From assembly GCF_003696265.1 (NCBI RefSeq), contig NZ_RFFH01000023.1:22291-86290 (forward strand): DNA of 64,000 bases, read 5' to 3'. Of this stretch, positions 40,736-49,400 are shown piece after piece. The notes under the pieces are model-generated. The model had not been told where the DNA came from and searched no databases. It saw nothing but the letters and a program-made list of their open reading frames with translations. The position numbers were made by a program, and so were the translations under genes. This stretch comes from Nocardia stercoris (GTDB taxonomy: Bacteria; Actinomycetota; Actinomycetes; Mycobacteriales; Mycobacteriaceae). How positions within the stretch are numbered: the first letter of the stretch is position 1; every line of letters starts with the position of its first letter.

Positions 40736-41640
40736 CCACACCCGACACGGGCGCCGAGACCGACGTCGTCACCTACGAGCGGCGCGGCCGCGTCGCGCTG
40801 GTGACCATGAACCGGCCCGAGTACCGCAACGCGCAGAACTCGGCGATGACCTACGCGCTCGACGCGGCCTTCGAACGGGCCGTCGCCGACCCGGAGGTCG
40901 GCGTGATCGTGCTGGCCGGCAACGGCAAGCACTTCAGCGCGGGCCACGACATCGGCACCCCGGGCCGGGACCACGAGGCGGTCTTCGAGAACAAGGCCGC
41001 CCTGTGGTGGGACCACGTCGGACGCCAGGGCGGCGACATGCGCTTCGCCCGCGAGATGGAGGTCTACCTGGGGATGTGCCGCCGCTGGCGCGAGATCCCC
41101 AAGCCGACCATCGCCATGGTCCAGGGCGCGTGCATCGCCGGTGCGCTGATGCTGGCCTGGACCTGCGACATGATCGTCGCCTCCGAGGACGCCTTCTTCT
41201 CCGATCCCGTTGTGCGCATGGGCATTCCGGGTGTCGAGTACTTCGCCCACCCGTGGGTGCTGGGCCCGCGCCGGGCCAAGGAGGTGCTGTTCACCGGTGA
41301 GCGCTTCACCGCCGCTCAGGCCGACGCCTGGGGCATGCTGAACCGTGTCGTGCCGCGCGCGGACCTCGAATCCGAGACCCTCGCGCTGGCCGAGCAGATC
41401 GCCACCATGCCGCCCTTCGGTCTGGCGCTCACCAAGAAGGCCGTCAACCAGTGCGAGGACCTGATGGGGATGCGCGCCGGCATGGATTCGGTGTTCGGCC
41501 TGCACCACTTCGCCCACGCCCACAACGCCGAGGTCGGCCTCGATTCGCTGGCCGGCATGAACGCCCGCAGCATGCGCGACGCCGCGACGGCAGTGCCGTC
41601 GGCGAATCCCGCTGCCGCCGAGAAGAACGGGAACCACTGA
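40732..41640 (+). CDS. Enoyl-CoA hydratase/isomerase (crotonase family) in the HIP operon
   Basis: The 302-residue crotonase begins VTTPDTGAETDVVTYERRG. It has GKHFSAGHDIGTPG (oxyanion hole, about 64-77), IAMVQGACIAGALMLAWTCD (about 124-143) and a long insert between (ENKAALWWDHVGRQGGDMRF). GTG overlaps the fadD3 stop and its TGA overlaps the fadE31 ATG, so it belongs to the operon. M. tuberculosis has no hydratase between fadD3 and fadE31. It probably hydrates the unsaturated CoA ester made by FadE30 or FadE31-33, an inference from position. Confidence 0.85.
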   Translation: MTTPDTGAETDVVTYERRGRVALVTMNRPEYRNAQNSAMTYALDAAFERAVADPEVGVIVLAGNGKHFSAGHDIGTPGRDHEAVFENKAALWWDHVGRQGGDMRFAREMEVYLGMCRRWREIPKPTIAMVQGACIAGALMLAWTCDMIVASEDAFFSDPVVRMGIPGVEYFAHPWVLGPRRAKEVLFTGERFTAAQADAWGMLNRVVPRADLESETLALAEQIATMPPFGLALTKKAVNQCEDLMGMRAGMDSVFGLHHFAHAHNAEVGLDSLAGMNARSMRDAATAVPSANPAAAEKNGNH

Positions 41641-42785
41641 TGGATCTCGATATCCCCGATTCCGCCCGGGAATTCCAGCTCGAGGCCCGAGACTGGTTGC
41701 GCGCCAACGTGCCCGCGAACCCGCTGCCCTCGATGGACACCGCCGAGGGGTTCGAGCTGCACCGCGAGTGGGAACACAAGCTCGCCGACGCCCGCTGGGC
41801 CGCGGTGTCCTGGCCCGCCGAATACGGTGGCCGCGACGCCTCGATCCTGGAATGGGTGCTGTTCGAGCAGGAGTACTACGCCGCCGCCGCACCCGGCCGG
41901 GTCAGCCAGAACGGCCTGTTCCTGTTGGCGCCCACCCTGTTCGAGCACGGCACCCCCGAGCAGCACGCCCGAATCCTGCCGAGACTCGCGCGCGCCGACG
42001 ACATCTGGGCGCAGGCCTGGTCCGAGCCCGAGGCCGGTAGCGACCTGGCCGCGCTGCGCTCGACCGCCAAGCGCACCGACGGCGGCTGGCTGCTGTCCGG
42101 TCAGAAGACCTGGAGTTCGCGAGCGGCGTTCGCGGACTGGGCTTTCGGGCTGTTCCGCAGCGACCCCGAGCAGGCCCGCCACAAGGGCCTCACCTACCTG
42201 ATGTTCCCGTTGAACGCCGAGGGTGTCACCGTGCGCCCGATCGAACAGCTCGGCGGCGGAGTGGGTTTCGCGGAGATCTTCCTCGACGACGTGTTCGTCC
42301 CCGACCGCGACGTCATCGGCGAGGTGAACCAGGGCTGGCGGGCGGCCATGAGCACCGCCAGTAACGAGCGCGGCCTGTCGCTGCGCAGCCCGGGCCGGTT
42401 CTCCGCGACCGCGCGAAAGTTGTTCGAGCTGTGGGAAACCCACGGCGACCCGAACGACACCGCCATGCAGCAGCGCGTCGTCGACGCCTGGGTGGGTGCC
42501 GAGGCCTACCGCCTGTCCACCTTCCAGACCGTGACCCGGCTGGCCGCGGGCGGCAACCTGGGCTCGGAGTCCTCGATCAACAAGGTGTTCTGGTCCGAGC
42601 TGGATATCGCCATGCACGAGACCGCGCTGGACATCCTGGCCGGCGCCGGAATCACCGGTGAGGCATGGGAAGCCGGTTTCCAGTTCTCCCTGGCCGGCCC
42701 GATCTACGCCGGTACCAACGAAGTCCAGCGCAGCATCATCGCCGAGCGGCTGCTCGGTCTGCCGCGTGCCCGACGCGCGAGTTAG
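41640..42785 (+). CDS. fadE31: FadE31, acyl-CoA dehydrogenase of the C/D-ring operon
   Basis: The 381-residue acyl-CoA dehydrogenase has WSEPEAGSDLAALRSTAKR (about 126-144), VNQGWRAAMSTASNERGLSL and the C-terminal PIYAGTNEVQRSIIAERLLG. It matches Rv3562 by family and place. ATG 41640 overlaps the TGA of the hydratase (TGATG). FadE31-33 act in late steps of C/D-ring degradation, with FadE31/32 and FadE33 probably forming heteromers, as other steroid FadEs do. It is full-length. Confidence 0.9.
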   Translation: MDLDIPDSAREFQLEARDWLRANVPANPLPSMDTAEGFELHREWEHKLADARWAAVSWPAEYGGRDASILEWVLFEQEYYAAAAPGRVSQNGLFLLAPTLFEHGTPEQHARILPRLARADDIWAQAWSEPEAGSDLAALRSTAKRTDGGWLLSGQKTWSSRAAFADWAFGLFRSDPEQARHKGLTYLMFPLNAEGVTVRPIEQLGGGVGFAEIFLDDVFVPDRDVIGEVNQGWRAAMSTASNERGLSLRSPGRFSATARKLFELWETHGDPNDTAMQQRVVDAWVGAEAYRLSTFQTVTRLAAGGNLGSESSINKVFWSELDIAMHETALDILAGAGITGEAWEAGFQFSLAGPIYAGTNEVQRSIIAERLLGLPRARRAS

Positions 42786-42793
42786 GAACGGCT

Positions 42794-43834
42794 GTGCATT
42801 TCACTCTGACCTCCGAACAGAACGACTTCGCCGACAGCCTGCGGGCATTGCTCACAGCGGCGAATCCGACCGAGCTGACCCGTGATTGGCGGTCCGGCCG
42901 GACCGACAGCGGCTCGGCCCTGTGGCAGCAGCTCGCCGAGACCGGTGTGTTCGGCCTGACCGTCGACGCCGAATTCGACGGCCTCGGTGCCACTCCCGTG
43001 GATCTGGTGGTGGCGTTCACCGAGCTGGGCCGCGCCGCGGCCCCGGGTCCGCTGATCGCCAGCGCTGCCGCGATTCCCGCACTGCTGCAAGCACTTCCGG
43101 ATTCCGGTCCGGCCAAGGAGCTCCTGTCGCAGACCGCCGAGGGGACCGTCGCGACCGTGTCGTTCGACGCCACCACCCCCGCGATGGACGCCGACCTGGC
43201 CGAGATCCGCCTGCTGGTCACCACCGACGAGTCGGGCGTGCCCACGCTCAGCACCGCTACCGCCGGGGAGCGCGCGCACTCGATCGACCCGGGCCGCCGG
43301 ATCTTCGCGCTGGTGCCCGATCGGGTCCTGGCCCAGGGTGACGGGGTCGCGGAAGCGGTCGCCGCCGGATTCGACGCCGGTGTGCTGGCCGCCGCCGCCT
43401 ACCTGCTGGGCGCGGGCCGCGCGCTGCTGGAGACCAGCGTCACCTACGCGCAGCAGCGCAGCCAGTACGGTGACCCGATCGGCCGCTACCAGGCCGTGCA
43501 GCACCAGCTGGCCGACGTCCGGATCGCCCTGGACATGGCCGAGCCGCTACTGCTGCGTGCCGCGCTCACCCAGACCGGTCCCGAGGGCTGGGCCGAGTCC
43601 GCCGAATCCACTCGATCGCGGGACGTCTCGGCCGCCCACCTGGCCTGCGCCGCGGCCGCCTACCGGGCCGCCCGCACCGCCGTGCAGATCCACGGCGCCC
43701 TCGGCTACACCGCCGAATTCAATCTCGCCCCCTGGCTGACCACCATTTTCGGTCTGCGCCAGGTGTGGGGCACCGAACTCGAACACCGCACGCGGATCGC
43801 CGCCGCCCTGCGCACCGAAGGAGCCACAGCATGA
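42794..43834 (+). CDS. fadE32: FadE32, acyl-CoA dehydrogenase subunit of the C/D-ring operon
   Basis: The 346-residue short acyl-CoA dehydrogenase has clear C-terminal domain motifs SVTYAQQRSQYGDPIGRYQA (about 215-234) and VQIHGALGYTAEFNLAPWL. The substrate-side loop is degenerate, as in the beta-type partners of steroid FadE pairs. It matches Rv3563. GTG 42794 has TAGGAACG upstream, eight bases after the fadE31 stop. Its stop overlaps the fadE33 start (ATGA). Confidence 0.88.
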   Translation: MHFTLTSEQNDFADSLRALLTAANPTELTRDWRSGRTDSGSALWQQLAETGVFGLTVDAEFDGLGATPVDLVVAFTELGRAAAPGPLIASAAAIPALLQALPDSGPAKELLSQTAEGTVATVSFDATTPAMDADLAEIRLLVTTDESGVPTLSTATAGERAHSIDPGRRIFALVPDRVLAQGDGVAEAVAAGFDAGVLAAAAYLLGAGRALLETSVTYAQQRSQYGDPIGRYQAVQHQLADVRIALDMAEPLLLRAALTQTGPEGWAESAESTRSRDVSAAHLACAAAAYRAARTAVQIHGALGYTAEFNLAPWLTTIFGLRQVWGTELEHRTRIAAALRTEGATA

Positions 43835-44883
43835 CCGCCGCCGCGGAACTCACCGAACTCACCGACACCGTGCGGGCCGTCCTCACCAAGCACGGTGGAA
43901 GGGACTCGCTGCGCGGCACCCTGGGCACCGCGCCCGGCTTCGACGAGAAGCTGTGGCGCATCCTGTGTGACCAGGTCGGTGTCGCCGCGCTGGCGATCCC
44001 GGAGGAGTACGGTGGGATCGGCGCCGGCCTGGCGCCGATGTTCGCGGTGGTCGAGGAGCTGGGCCGCACCCTGCACACCCCGCCGCTGCTCGGCTCGGCG
44101 CTGCTGGCCACCCAGGCCCTGCTGTGGACCGGCAACACCGAGGCCTGCGAGCGGCTGCTGCCCGAGGTCGCGGAGGGCTCCCGGGTCCTGGCGCTGGCCT
44201 GGGCCGGCGAGCAGGGCTGGGACACCCCGGGTGTCGTGGCAGCCGACGGGGTCCTGAACGGGACCGCCTCCTACGTGCTCGACGGCGACGTCGCCGGCAC
44301 CCTGCTGGTGGTGACCGAGGACGGCCTGTACGAGGTCGACGCCGCCGCGACGGGTGTGACCCGGCGCGACCGCGAGACCATGGACCCCAGCCGTCGGCTG
44401 TCCGAGTTCACCTTCGACGGCGTGGCCGCCACCCGCCTGGGCGACGTCCCGCAGCAGCGGTTGCGCGAACTGGCCTGGGTCGCACTCGCTTTCGAGCAGG
44501 TCGGCGCGGCCGACCACTGCCTGTGGATGACCGTGGAGTACACCAAGACCCGCGAGCAGTTCGGCCGGCCGATCGGTGGCTTCCAGGCACTGCAGCACCG
44601 GATGGCCGACATGTACGTGCAGGTCGAGTCCGCGCGCTCGATGGCGCTGGCCGCGGCCGCCGCCCTGGAGAACGGCTCCCCCGACACCGCCCTCGAGGTG
44701 GCGTCGGCCCGCCGCTACTGCACCCAGGCCCTGCAGGCGGTGACCGCCGAGACCGTGCAGATGCACGGTGGTATCGCCATCACCTGGGAGCACGACGCGC
44801 ACCTGTACTTCAAGCGCGCCCACGGCGACGCCCAGCTGTTCGGCAAGCCCACCAGTCTGCCGCGGCCGGTCGCCTCGGCCTGA
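43831..44883 (+). CDS. fadE33: FadE33, acyl-CoA dehydrogenase subunit of the C/D-ring operon
   Basis: The 350-residue acyl-CoA dehydrogenase begins MTAAAELTELTDTVRAVLTK, with EYGGIGAGLAPMFAVVEELG (about 51-70), TVEYTKTREQFGRPIGGFQA (about 232-251) and VQMHGGIAITWEHDAHLYFK near the C-terminus. It matches Rv3564 by order after fadE31 and fadE32. It is the last gene of the fadD3 operon; the following 278 bp contain two 73-bp palindromic repeats that may end transcription. Confidence 0.88.
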   Translation: MTAAAELTELTDTVRAVLTKHGGRDSLRGTLGTAPGFDEKLWRILCDQVGVAALAIPEEYGGIGAGLAPMFAVVEELGRTLHTPPLLGSALLATQALLWTGNTEACERLLPEVAEGSRVLALAWAGEQGWDTPGVVAADGVLNGTASYVLDGDVAGTLLVVTEDGLYEVDAAATGVTRRDRETMDPSRRLSEFTFDGVAATRLGDVPQQRLRELAWVALAFEQVGAADHCLWMTVEYTKTREQFGRPIGGFQALQHRMADMYVQVESARSMALAAAAALENGSPDTALEVASARRYCTQALQAVTAETVQMHGGIAITWEHDAHLYFKRAHGDAQLFGKPTSLPRPVASA

Positions 44884-44908
44884 GCATCCGAGCGCGAGGT
44901 AGGCATCC

Positions 44909-44981
44909 GGCCCGAGCGCACAATCTTCGCCCTCCGGCGGCAATTTTCGCCTGGTAGGACGAATGATTGTGCGCTCAGGCC
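44909..44981. repeat. 73-bp palindromic repeat, copy B
   Basis: Arms GGCCCGAGCGCACAAT and ATTGTGCGCTCAGGCC pair with one mismatch. Exactly 73 bp; aligns without gaps to copies A and C, sharing CTTCG, GGCAATT and the terminal blocks. It starts 26 bp after fadE33. Confidence 0.75.
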
Positions 44982-45024
44982 GGAGTCGTGCCGCCGGAGT
45001 CCACTACCTGCGCGGCTCGAGCCG

Positions 45025-45097
45025 GGCGGGAGCGCACGATGTTCGGCCGCGAGCGGCAATTCCCGCCCGATCGGACCGAAGGCTGTGCGCTCGGAGC
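45025..45097. repeat. 73-bp palindromic repeat, copy C
   Basis: Arms GGCGGGAGCGCACGAT and GCTGTGCGCTCGGAGC are more diverged, but the spacing is again exactly 73 bp and the internal GGCAATT block is shared with copy B, which lies 43 bp upstream. The two copies form a tandem pair in the fadE33/DUF427 intergenic region. Confidence 0.65.
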
Positions 45098-45161
45098 GGA
45101 GCAGCTGCCGACCGAGTGCGGCCGCTACCCGACAGCTCGACCGCGAGTACGTTGAGTTGGT

Positions 45162-45914
45162 ATGAGCGATGCCAACCGCGGGCGGGTCAAGTTCGAGCGC
45201 GGCCACAAGCGGGTTCGCACCTATATTGCGGGCCGGCTGGTGGCCGACACCCTCACACCGGGTCTGGTGTGGGAACTCCCCTACTTTCCGACCTACTACG
45301 TCCCGCTCGCCGATGTGCGGGCGAAGCTGGAACCGACCGGCACCACGAAACACTCACCCAGCCGAGGCGACGGCGTCGAGTACGACGTCGTCATCGACGA
45401 CCTCCGCCGCCCGGGCGCGGCCCTCTGCTACCCCGACTCCCCGATCCCCGAACTGCGCGACCAGGTCCGCCTGGACTGGAACGCCATGGACGAGTGGTTC
45501 GAGGAGGACGAGCCGATCTACGTCCACCCCCGCGACCCGTACTCGCGGGTCGACATCCTCGGCAGCTCCCGCCACGTCCGGGTGGAACTCGACGGCGTCA
45601 CCGTCGCGGACTCCCACAGCCCCCGCATCCTCTTCGAAACCGGCCTCCCACCCCGCTACTACCTGCCGCTGACCGACACCCGCATGGACCTGCTGGCCCC
45701 CTCCGCGACCGTCACCCACTGCCCCTACAAGGGCACCGCGGCCTACTTCACGATCCGCATCGCGGGCACCGACCACCCGGACCTCGCCTGGATCTACCGC
45801 ACTCCCCTCCCCGAGAGCCAGAAGATCGCCGGCCTGGTCTGCTTCTACAACGAGAAGCTCGACATCTACCTGGACGGCGTCCTGCAGGAACGCCCCCGCA
45901 CCCATTTCAGCTGA
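45162..45914 (+). CDS. Tandem DUF427 protein
   Basis: The 250-residue protein consists of two DUF427 domains. One covers residues about 10-110 (KRVRTYIAGRLVADTLTPGL, YYVPLADVRAKL, ALCYPDSPIPEL). The second covers about 125-245 (HVRVELDGVTVADSHSPRIL, YYLPLTDTRMDLL, CFYNEKLDIYLDG). DUF427 is a compact beta-fold of unknown biochemical role, common in actinobacteria and cyanobacteria. ATG 45162 is preceded by GTTGAGTTGGT, a poor ribosome-binding site. It stands alone downstream of the palindromic repeats; no connection with the sterol genes is visible. Confidence 0.85.
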   Translation: MSDANRGRVKFERGHKRVRTYIAGRLVADTLTPGLVWELPYFPTYYVPLADVRAKLEPTGTTKHSPSRGDGVEYDVVIDDLRRPGAALCYPDSPIPELRDQVRLDWNAMDEWFEEDEPIYVHPRDPYSRVDILGSSRHVRVELDGVTVADSHSPRILFETGLPPRYYLPLTDTRMDLLAPSATVTHCPYKGTAAYFTIRIAGTDHPDLAWIYRTPLPESQKIAGLVCFYNEKLDIYLDGVLQERPRTHFS

Positions 45915-46047
45915 GCGACACCGGGTTACCGGACCACGGCCGCGGATCCCGTTCGCCGCAAATCGCTTCGGTGGTCCAGGATCTTTGCCCACCCGGGCGA
46001 TGGTCGTGGTGGGCGGGCGCGCGTGGCCGCCGGTGAAAATCGGTGAT

Positions 46048-46620
46048 TCAGGCGGGAGAGCCGTGGTCCGATGCCTCGTGCGAGTCGAGCCGCCGGTCCC
46101 CGGGGAAGCGGGGAAAGGTGGTCCGAAAGCGGTTTTCCGCCACCCCGATACCCCACACCCTCGCGGTGCGGGTACCGCCGTCGGGAGTCCACCGCTCGCG
46201 GCGGTAGAAGCGCTCGGCCCGTTCGTTGCCGTCGAGCACCCACAGCACCGCTTCGTCGTATCCGTTCCGGCCGAGCTGGGTTAACGCGCCGAGCAACAAG
46301 AGATGTCCGATGCCGTGCCGCCACAGCGGCGGGTCGACGTAGCAGGCCAGGACCTCGCCGACCGACTCCGGTTCCCCGGCCGGGCGCGGACCGGTGGTGA
46401 CGACACCGCCGATGCGGCCGGCCGTGTCGACCGCGACCTGGGTCGCCGGATCATCGGGTCCGATCCGGTCGAAGGTGTAGCGCGCGGCGCGCTGCGCCGG
46501 GTCCAGTCCGGCCAGGAAGTCGGCCGGGAGCAATCCGCGGTAGCCCTCCTGCCAGGACCGGACGTGCAGTGCGGCCACGGCCGTCGCGTCGTCGGGCACG
46601 GCCCGGCGCAATGTCCACAT
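46048..46620 (-). CDS. GNAT-family N-acetyltransferase
   Basis: The 190-residue GNAT protein begins MWTLRRAVPDDATAVAALHV, with the N-terminal HVRSWQEGYRGLLPADFLAG common in aminoglycoside-like and YhdJ-type acetyltransferases. The acetyl-CoA motif V/A is in VLACYVDPPLWRHGIGHLLL (about 86-105). The C-terminal VLWVLDGNERAERFYRRERW is the motif B stretch. Substrate unknown. It is divergent from the alpha/beta hydrolase gene, with about 107 bp between starts. Confidence 0.83.
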   Translation of the reverse strand: MWTLRRAVPDDATAVAALHVRSWQEGYRGLLPADFLAGLDPAQRAARYTFDRIGPDDPATQVAVDTAGRIGGVVTTGPRPAGEPESVGEVLACYVDPPLWRHGIGHLLLLGALTQLGRNGYDEAVLWVLDGNERAERFYRRERWTPDGGTRTARVWGIGVAENRFRTTFPRFPGDRRLDSHEASDHGSPA

Positions 46621-46727
46621 CCGCCGATTGTGGCCCGCCGGGCACCCGTTCGCGACCGGATTACCGCCGCTCCCGCTACTATCCGTCGAGCCCCGGGCCG
46701 CTGGACCGCCCGGAAGAGGAGATCATC

Positions 46728-47588
46728 ATGTTCTTTCCGACTCCCGCGGCACCGATCGGCGAATTCGTGACGGTCGGGGGCCGGCGTGTGCACCTGCGCC
46801 GCGACGGGGATCCGGCGGCGCCGGCGATCGTGCTGGTGCACGGGTTCGCCGGGTCGCTGCGCTGGTACGACCGGGTGGCGGCGCAGCTCGCCGACCGCTT
46901 CCATGTGCTGCGGTTGGATCTGCGCGGTCACGGATTCAGCGGCGGCGACACCGATCTGGACGCTCCGGCGCAGGGCCGCACCCTGGCGCTGGTGCTGAGC
47001 GAACTGGGCCTGCGGGAGGTGACGCTGATCGGTCACTCCTTCGGCGCCGACGTCGCGCTGTCCGCCGCGGAACAGTTCCCGGGAACCACGGCGGTCGGGA
47101 TCATCGACCAGGCACCGGATTACAGCTACGCGACCTTCCCGCCCGGCAACGGGCTGCTCGCCCATCCGGTGCTCGGCCCGATGCTGCACCGGCTTTCGCT
47201 GCCCGCGTTCACCCGGCTCGGTCTGCGTCTCGCGGTCGCACCGGGTTTCGATCTGGCCGTCGCATTCGACGACCCGAACCAGCCCGTGGTCGACCACCAC
47301 ATGACGAGCCCCGACATGGCCCGGGTGGTCATCGCCGACCGCCGGATCCGCTTGGCCGCCAACCCTCTCGACGCACAACTGCGCGCTCTCGGCCTCCCCG
47401 CACTGGTCCTGCACGGCGACTCGGACTCCATGTACGACACCGCCCGCACCGAGCAGCGCTACCGCGACGCGGGCGCCGAGTTCCACGTCGTCGCGGGCGC
47501 CGGCCACTCACCGAATGTGGAGCGCCCCACCGAAGTCGCCCAGCTGCTCGCCGAATTCGTCACGGCCCAGCGGGTTTCACCGGCCTGA
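46728..47588 (+). CDS. Alpha/beta hydrolase
   Basis: The 286-residue alpha/beta-hydrolase has the oxyanion motif VLVHGFAGSLRWYD (about 36-49), the nucleophile elbow LIGHSFGADVAL with Ser at about 105, the acid in LHGDSDSMYD and the histidine in GAGHSPNVERP. The lid region contains HPVLGPMLHRLSLPAF. ATG 46728 has GAAGAGGA upstream; the in-frame extension to 46569 overlaps the divergent GNAT promoter. The substrate is unknown. A strong bidirectional hairpin follows. Confidence 0.84.
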   Translation: MFFPTPAAPIGEFVTVGGRRVHLRRDGDPAAPAIVLVHGFAGSLRWYDRVAAQLADRFHVLRLDLRGHGFSGGDTDLDAPAQGRTLALVLSELGLREVTLIGHSFGADVALSAAEQFPGTTAVGIIDQAPDYSYATFPPGNGLLAHPVLGPMLHRLSLPAFTRLGLRLAVAPGFDLAVAFDDPNQPVVDHHMTSPDMARVVIADRRIRLAANPLDAQLRALGLPALVLHGDSDSMYDTARTEQRYRDAGAEFHVVAGAGHSPNVERPTEVAQLLAEFVTAQRVSPA

Positions 47589-47687
47589 GCGCACGAACGG
47601 TGGGCGTCGGCACGAGCCGCGTCGACGGCGATCGACAGCAATACCCAACTGGCAGAGCCTCTCGAACGACAGCGACCCTCGAACGAC

Positions 47688-47724
47688 ATCGGCACCCACG
47701 GTGGATTCCACCGTGGGTGCCGAT
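47688..47724. terminator. Bidirectional hairpin terminator between the hydrolase and the kshA operon
   Basis: ATCGGCACCCACGGTGG and CCACCGTGGGTGCCGAT form a perfect 17-bp stem with loop ATT, extended by further pairing outside. It lies between convergent genes. Confidence 0.75.
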
Positions 47725-47759
47725 AGGTATGTCGTCCGGGCCAGCAGGACCCGAGCCCG

Positions 47760-48071
47760 TTATTCGCCGACCGGTAGGTCTCCGGATTCCACGGCCGCTT
47801 CGATGGTGGCGAAGAGGTCGGGGCAGGACTGGGGACGCGGCGGTGCGAACTGCCGCAGGTACGGGCAGGCGACCGCCGGGTCGGCGGTCCACTGCACCGT
47901 GGTCTGGTGCTGACCGGACTTGCGGACCAGCACCTCGGCCGCACAGGACCGGCAGGTCAGCGGCGTGAGGCCGCCTTCGGTGTAGCGTGCCTGGTCCTGG
48001 GTGGTCTGGGCGCGGACCTCGGCCTGCTTCGCCGGTTCCCCGGCGAAGTCCGGGGCCTTCGCCCAGGCCAT
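47760..48071 (-). CDS. Small cysteine-containing protein downstream of kshA (Rv3527-like position)
   Basis: The 103-residue protein begins MAWAKAPDFAGEPAKQAEVR. It has a central TCRSCAAEVLVRKSGQHQTT and a later VACPYL and SCPDLF; the CxxC and spaced cysteines suggest a small metal-binding or redox domain. The ATG (48069-48071) overlaps the kshA stop (ATGA), so it is co-translated with kshA. Position next to kshA recalls Rv3527, of unknown function. It may help the Rieske oxygenase or its electron transfer, a guess from coupling only. Confidence 0.78.
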   Translation of the reverse strand: MAWAKAPDFAGEPAKQAEVRAQTTQDQARYTEGGLTPLTCRSCAAEVLVRKSGQHQTTVQWTADPAVACPYLRQFAPPRPQSCPDLFATIEAAVESGDLPVGE

Positions 48072-49261
48072 CAGTCTGCCGCCCCGGCCGTGGCCGCTTC
48101 GGCCTCCGCGCGCTGGCGCAGGTTCTCGGCCACCTCGGCCTCCCACGCCTTGTTGGCGCGGGTGGTGTCGACCTCGAACTCGAAGCGGTCGGTCATCTTC
48201 GGGTCGATGTCGGCGACGTCGACGTAGAACTGCTGGTACCAGCGACGCAGCTGGTAGACCGGCCCGTCCTCCTCGCACAGCAGCGGGTTCTCGATCTTGG
48301 ACTTGTGCTTCCAGATCTCGACGTCCTGCAGGAACCCGTCGCCGAAGAAGTCGGCCATGCTCTTGGCCAGCTTGTTCGCGGTCTTGTCGTCGAGACCCTT
48401 CGGGATCTCCACCGACAGGCCGTATTGCAGCACGAACGAGTCCTGCGAGACCGGGTAGTGGCAGTTGACCAGCTGCACGGTGATCTCGTACCCGCCGTAC
48501 GAGTTGATCAGCGGGTTGATCATGTAGGACGGGCCGAAGTAGGAGGCTTCCGACTTCAGCAGGTTCTCCCCGCCGTACTTGGCGGCGGCGCCGATGTCGG
48601 GCCGGCCCTTGCTCTCCAGGAACTGGGTCGCCACGTGGCCTTCGAAGACGTTCTTGAAGTACGTCGGGTAGGCGTAGTGGATGTAGAAGAAGTGCGCCAT
48701 GTCCACGACGTTGTCGACGATCTCGCGGCAGTTGGCGCCCTCGATCAGCATCGTGTTCCAGGTCCAGTCGGTCCAGCCCGGGTTGCGCTCCTCGATACCG
48801 GCGCCGGAGGCGTCGGTGTAGGGGCCCTCGATGTACGGGATGGTGACGTCGTCCGGGGGCGGGTTGCCCTCGTGGTCGTGCCACACGTACAGCTGGCCGT
48901 TGCGCTCGAGCGTGGTCCAGGACCGGGTGCGCGCGATCGGCGGGACTCGGCGGGCGTACGGGATGCCCGTGCACTTGCCGTCGCCGCCCCAGCGCCAGTC
49001 GTGGAACGGGCAGGCGACGGAGTCGCCCTTGACGGTTCCCATGCTGAGGTCCCCACCGAGGTGGCGGCAGTAGCCGTCGAGTACCTTCAGCGCACCCTTG
49101 CTGTCGGCGAACACGACCAGCTTGGTCCCGAACGCCTCGATGGAGTGCGGCTTTCCGTCCCGGAACGGTGCCGCCAGGCCGATGCAGTGCCAACCCCGGG
49201 CGTATCGGGTGGGGTTCGCCCCCACATCGATCTCACGCACTTTTGCCCGCGCCTCCGCCAT
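48071..49261 (-). CDS. kshA: KshA, oxygenase of 3-ketosteroid 9alpha-hydroxylase
   Basis: The 396-residue Rieske oxygenase has Cys65/His67 in GYCRHLGGDLS and Cys84/His87 in ACPFHDWRWGG as [2Fe-2S] ligands. The mononuclear iron region is NVVDMAHFFYIHYAYP (about 174-189). It matches Rv3526. With the reductase KshB (not in this window) it hydroxylates C9 of the 3-ketosteroid and so opens ring B. ATG 49261 has GAGAGGAG at seven-base spacing; the longer frame to 50596 is a false extension across hsaA. KstR-type boxes lie in the divergent promoter. Confidence 0.94.
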   Translation of the reverse strand: MAEARAKVREIDVGANPTRYARGWHCIGLAAPFRDGKPHSIEAFGTKLVVFADSKGALKVLDGYCRHLGGDLSMGTVKGDSVACPFHDWRWGGDGKCTGIPYARRVPPIARTRSWTTLERNGQLYVWHDHEGNPPPDDVTIPYIEGPYTDASGAGIEERNPGWTDWTWNTMLIEGANCREIVDNVVDMAHFFYIHYAYPTYFKNVFEGHVATQFLESKGRPDIGAAAKYGGENLLKSEASYFGPSYMINPLINSYGGYEITVQLVNCHYPVSQDSFVLQYGLSVEIPKGLDDKTANKLAKSMADFFGDGFLQDVEIWKHKSKIENPLLCEEDGPVYQLRRWYQQFYVDVADIDPKMTDRFEFEVDTTRANKAWEAEVAENLRQRAEAEAATAGAAD

Positions 49262-49284
49262 GGCAATGCTCCTCTCTTCGATAC

Positions 49285-49298
49285 TGGAACACGTTACA
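49285..49298. promoter_or_regulatory. KstR-type operator proximal to kshA
   Basis: TGGAACACGTTACA matches TnnAACnnGTTnnA exactly, 24 bp upstream of the kshA ATG. Confidence 0.8.
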
Positions 49299-49386
49299 TT
49301 TTTGCCGCCGCCTCCGCCAGCAAAGTGAAAACTAGCCGCACCGTCGCTCGGAGCAACGCGTTTACCGGGAACACTCGACAGCAAAC

Positions 49387-49400
49387 AAGAACGTGTTCTA
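49387..49400. promoter_or_regulatory. KstR-type operator proximal to hsaA
   Basis: AAGAACGTGTTCTA matches the consensus except for the first base. It is 62 bp upstream of the hsaA ATG, so the divergent kshA and hsaADCB operons each have a box. Confidence 0.72.

Noticed and set aside
47582..47597. Sequence GGCCTGAGCGCACGAA after the alpha/beta hydrolase, like the left arm of the 73-bp repeat
   Set aside because: No matching right arm is present 73 bp away; counted as chance or a lost copy.
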